The notes under the pieces are model-generated. The model had not been told where the DNA came from and made no database searches. It saw only the letters and a list, made by a program, of their open reading frames with translations. A stretch of DNA of 64,000 bases from Streptomyces coeruleorubidus (GTDB lineage: Bacteria; Actinomycetota; Actinomycetes; Streptomycetales; Streptomycetaceae). Below are positions 61,702-64,000 of the stretch, piece by piece. Made by a program: the position numbers and the translations under genes. Location of the stretch: assembly GCF_008705135.1 (NCBI RefSeq), contig NZ_CP023694.1:7167001-7231000 (forward strand), in the 5' to 3' direction. The stretch's first letter is position 1. Each line of letters begins with the position of its first letter.

Positions 61702-62553
61702 TCAGCGTGCCTCCGGGCGGGTCCGCGCACCGCTGTCCGCCGCCCCGATCAGCTCGGACACCTTCACGAACCTGTAGCCCTCGCGGCGCAGCTCGGGCAC
61801 GATCGCGCGTACCGCCCGTTCGGTCGCCGGGGCGGCGCTGCGCGTGCAGTGCAGCACCACCACGGACCCCGGCCGCACCCCGTCCAGCACCTGCCGGGCG
61901 ACCACGTCCGGGTCCGACTCGAACGCGTCGCCGCCGACCACGTCCCACTGCACGGCGGTCACGCCGGCCGGTGTCAGCGCCTTCAGGGCCCGCCGGTCGT
62001 AACAGCCTCCGGGGAAACGGAAGTACGGCATCGGATCCGTCACGCCGGCCTTCCGGAAGGCGGCGTACGCCCGCTCCACGTCCGACCGCATCCGCCCCTC
62101 GGGCACGGTCGGCAGGCCGTAGCAGTCCCGTGTGTAGGCGTAGTGGCTGTAGGAGTGGTTGGCGACCTCGAAGAGCGGGTCCCGGCCGATGGAACGGGCC
62201 TGGTCCGGGTACTGCTCGGCCCACCGCCCGGTCATGAACACGGTGGCGGGCACCTTCAGCGCGCGCAGCGTGGAGATCAGGCGCGGATGGTCGAACCGCT
62301 CACCCGCCGCCGCCCGTGCCCCCTGCCCGGCGGTCATGTCGGCGTCGAAGGTGAGCGCGACGGTCCTGCCGCGGGTGCGGGGACCGTGTTCGAAGACGGG
62401 GGTCAGGCCGGCGGGGCCGGGCACGAGGGTCGGAGGGCGCGAGGGTGGTGCGGACGCCGGCGGGGCCGCCCGCGGGGGCCGGCCGGTCCCGCAGGCGGCG
62501 AGGACCGCGCTCAGGGCGCACACGGCGGCGACACGGCGGAGGAGAATGATCAC
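61702..62553 (-). CDS. Polysaccharide deacetylase lipoprotein (CE4, NodB domain)
   Basis: 283 aa, GTG start. Lipobox VLAAC at about 17-21, a Pro-rich linker, then NodB motifs: VALTFDADMT (catalytic Asp and metal Asp), ANHSYSHYAY (metal His pair HxxxH), YFRFPGGCY, QWDVVGGDAF and VVLHCTRSAAP. CE4 lipoproteins act on cell-wall peptidoglycan or surface glycans outside the membrane. Upstream of and likely co-transcribed with the CxxC gene. Confidence 0.88.
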   Translation of the reverse strand: MIILLRRVAAVCALSAVLAACGTGRPPRAAPPASAPPSRPPTLVPGPAGLTPVFEHGPRTRGRTVALTFDADMTAGQGARAAAGERFDHPRLISTLRALKVPATVFMTGRWAEQYPDQARSIGRDPLFEVANHSYSHYAYTRDCYGLPTVPEGRMRSDVERAYAAFRKAGVTDPMPYFRFPGGCYDRRALKALTPAGVTAVQWDVVGGDAFESDPDVVARQVLDGVRPGSVVVLHCTRSAAPATERAVRAIVPELRREGYRFVKVSELIGAADSGARTRPEAR

Positions 62554-62615
62554 CGTATGAAGATATGAACGGGATCGTCCTCTTATGCGCGTCGGCTGCG
62601 GGCGTCACCCGGCCG

Positions 62616-64000
62616 TCAGAGGTCCCGCTGCTCCAAGGGCTTGGTCGCCGGGCCCTGGATCACCTTGCCGTCCGTGTCGAAGCGGGAGCCGTGGCAGGGG
62701 CACTCCCAGGCGCGTTCGGCGGAGTTGAAGGCGACCAGGCAGCCCAGGTGGGTGCAGCGGGCGGAGAAGGAGTGCAGGTTGCCGTCCTCGTCCCGGTAGA
62801 CCGCGAGGCGGTGGTGGCCGTCGGCGCGGACCACGGCCCCCTCGCCGGGCGGCAGGGACTCCACCGGCGGCGAGGGCCGCAGCCGGTCGCCGAGGAAGTG
62901 GCCGGCGACCTTGGCCTGGGTCTTGAGGAACGACGGCGCCTCCCGCACGGCGGGCTTCAGCCGGCGCGGGTCGTACAGCCCGCTCCACTCGCGCTCCTCG
63001 CCCGTGATCTGCGCGGCGAGGAGGCTGCCCGCCATGATGCCGCCGGTCATGCCCCAGCCGCCGAAGCCGGTGGCCACGTAGGCGTGCCGGGCGCCCGGGT
63101 GCAGCGGGCCGACCATCGGCACGGTGTCGGTCGGAGTGTTGTCCTGCGTGGCCCACCGGTTGGTGACATGCAAGTCCGGGAAGTGCTCGACGGCCCAGGC
63201 GGTGAGGCGCTCGAAAGCGGCCCGCGGGTCGCCCGTGCCCGGCGTGAAGTGCTCACCGGTGACGATGAGCAGCCGCCGGCCCTCGTCGTACGGTGCCGTG
63301 CGCACCGAGCGGGTGTTCTCGTCGGGCGTGATGAACATGCCGTCCGGGTCCTGGTCCGCGGGGATCGTCCCGGCGACGACCAGTTCGCGCTTCGGCGTGA
63401 GCCGGGTGAACAGCAGGGCCCGGTCGAAGATCGGGTAGTGCGTCGCGACGACGACGTCCCGGGCCCGCACCGTCGCCCCGGCCCTGGTCGACAGCCGGCA
63501 CGGCTCGCCCTCGTCCAGGCCGAGGACCGTGGTGTCCTCGAAGATCCGCCCACCGTGCTCGACGAGGTCGGCGGCGAGGGCCAGCAGGTACTTGCGGGGG
63601 TGGAACTGGGCCTGGCCGGTGACCTTGACCGCGCCCGCCACGGGGAAGGGCAGCCCGGTCTCCTCCACGAACTCGGCGGGCAGCCCGGCCTCGGCGGCCG
63701 CCCGCGCCTCGGCCCGCAGCTCGTCGACCCGGCCGGGGTCGCACGCGTAGGTGTAGGCGCTCCTGGTCTCCCAGTCGCAGTCGATGCCCAGTTCCCCGGC
63801 GATCCCGGCCGCGCGCTCGATCGCCTCGGACTGGGAGCGGGCGTACAGCCGCGCGCCCTCGGGGCCGCGGGTGCGGCGCAGCTTGTCGTAGACGAGTGTG
63901 TGCAGGGCGGTGACCTTGGCAGTGGTGTGCCCGGTGACCCCGGCCGCGACCCGCCCGGCCTCCAGCACCGCCACGCTCCGCCCGGCCCGCGTCAGTTCCC
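62616..64000 (-). CDS. FAD-dependent oxidoreductase with C-terminal Rieske [2Fe-2S] domain (N-terminus beyond window)
   Basis: Open through the right edge, reading ELTRAGRSVAVLEAGRVAAG there, so the first tens of residues are missing. D-amino-acid-oxidase-like FAD fold (about 1-350: VTGHTTAKVTALHTL, VVVATHYPIFDRALLF, GFGGWGMTGGIMAGSLLAAQ). The Rieske domain at the end has CTHLGC and CPCHGS, giving the Cys-His/Cys-His ligands. Such FAD-Rieske fusions probably pass electrons from an amine- or acid-type substrate; the substrate is unknown. Confidence 0.86.
   Translation of the reverse strand, partial: ELTRAGRSVAVLEAGRVAAGVTGHTTAKVTALHTLVYDKLRRTRGPEGARLYARSQSEAIERAAGIAGELGIDCDWETRSAYTYACDPGRVDELRAEARAAAEAGLPAEFVEETGLPFPVAGAVKVTGQAQFHPRKYLLALAADLVEHGGRIFEDTTVLGLDEGEPCRLSTRAGATVRARDVVVATHYPIFDRALLFTRLTPKRELVVAGTIPADQDPDGMFITPDENTRSVRTAPYDEGRRLLIVTGEHFTPGTGDPRAAFERLTAWAVEHFPDLHVTNRWATQDNTPTDTVPMVGPLHPGARHAYVATGFGGWGMTGGIMAGSLLAAQITGEEREWSGLYDPRRLKPAVREAPSFLKTQAKVAGHFLGDRLRPSPPVESLPPGEGAVVRADGHHRLAVYRDEDGNLHSFSARCTHLGCLVAFNSAERAWECPCHGSRFDTDGKVIQGPATKPLEQRDL

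Noticed and set aside
1-64000. Insertion sequences, prophage, CRISPR arrays, tRNA or rRNA genes
   Set aside because: No transposase, phage, repeat-spacer or RNA-gene pattern was seen; the repeats found are short interspersed elements.

Overview
The window is high-GC DNA with GTG starts, GTGA/ATGA gene overlaps and almost no TTA codons, typical of a Streptomyces chromosome. The order ngcEFG, ROK regulator, xylFGH, dxs, and later hemE, hemY, hemQ matches what I recall of the Streptomyces coelicolor region around rok7B7. I saw no IS element, prophage, CRISPR array, tRNA or rRNA. Both ends cut genes: a GH42 beta-galactosidase on the left and a Rieske/FAD oxidoreductase on the right.

Layout. 1-7000: glycan hydrolases (GH42; a GH92-GH67 operon behind a 12-bp LacI-type palindrome). 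7.2-10.7 kb: ngcEFG chitooligosaccharide importer behind a DasR-like site. 11.0-15.8 kb: ROK regulator and xylFGH, with strong hairpins between xylF and xylG. 16-19.6 kb: dxs, with an interspersed repeat read into its C-terminus, and an amino-acid permease. 19.8-27.6 kb: a surface-polysaccharide locus with a beta-propeller protein, a nucleotide-sugar dehydrogenase, a hyaluronan-synthase-like GT2, a Tat-exported deacetylase and a CBM3/GH16-like protein. 27.7-31.1 kb: fadBA. 31.2-37.9 kb: a beta-mannoside locus (LacI regulator, GH2 beta-mannosidase, divergent three-gene importer) with two matching operator-like sites.

38-48.1 kb: housekeeping genes: RNase D, an orphan response regulator, DUF3000, hemE, a decayed rhomboid protease, a small RHH-like protein, a CoA-disulfide-reductase-like flavoprotein, a DUF4349 lipoprotein, and the hemY/hemQ pair of the coproporphyrin-dependent heme route. 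48.1-57.9 kb: a secreted aminopeptidase-like hydrolase, TIGR04222 and DUF4142 proteins, a choline-to-betaine type cassette (ALDH, GMC oxidase, APC permease) preceded by a large hairpin, then a DUF692/MNIO enzyme. 58-64 kb: K+ channel, DUF7144 protein, Pth2, an ABC pair whose ATPase carries a TTA codon, a 59-aa CxxC protein, a CE4 lipoprotein and the Rieske oxidoreductase.

Functionally the left half is built for polysaccharide use. Three sugar importers appear; those at ngcEFG and at the mannoside locus have no ATPase gene and presumably share MsiK encoded elsewhere, whereas xylFGH has its own short ATPase. The most promising leads are the uronate polysaccharide locus, the MNIO/TIGR04222 pair split by a choline cassette with a structured leader, and the TTA-containing ABC exporter.
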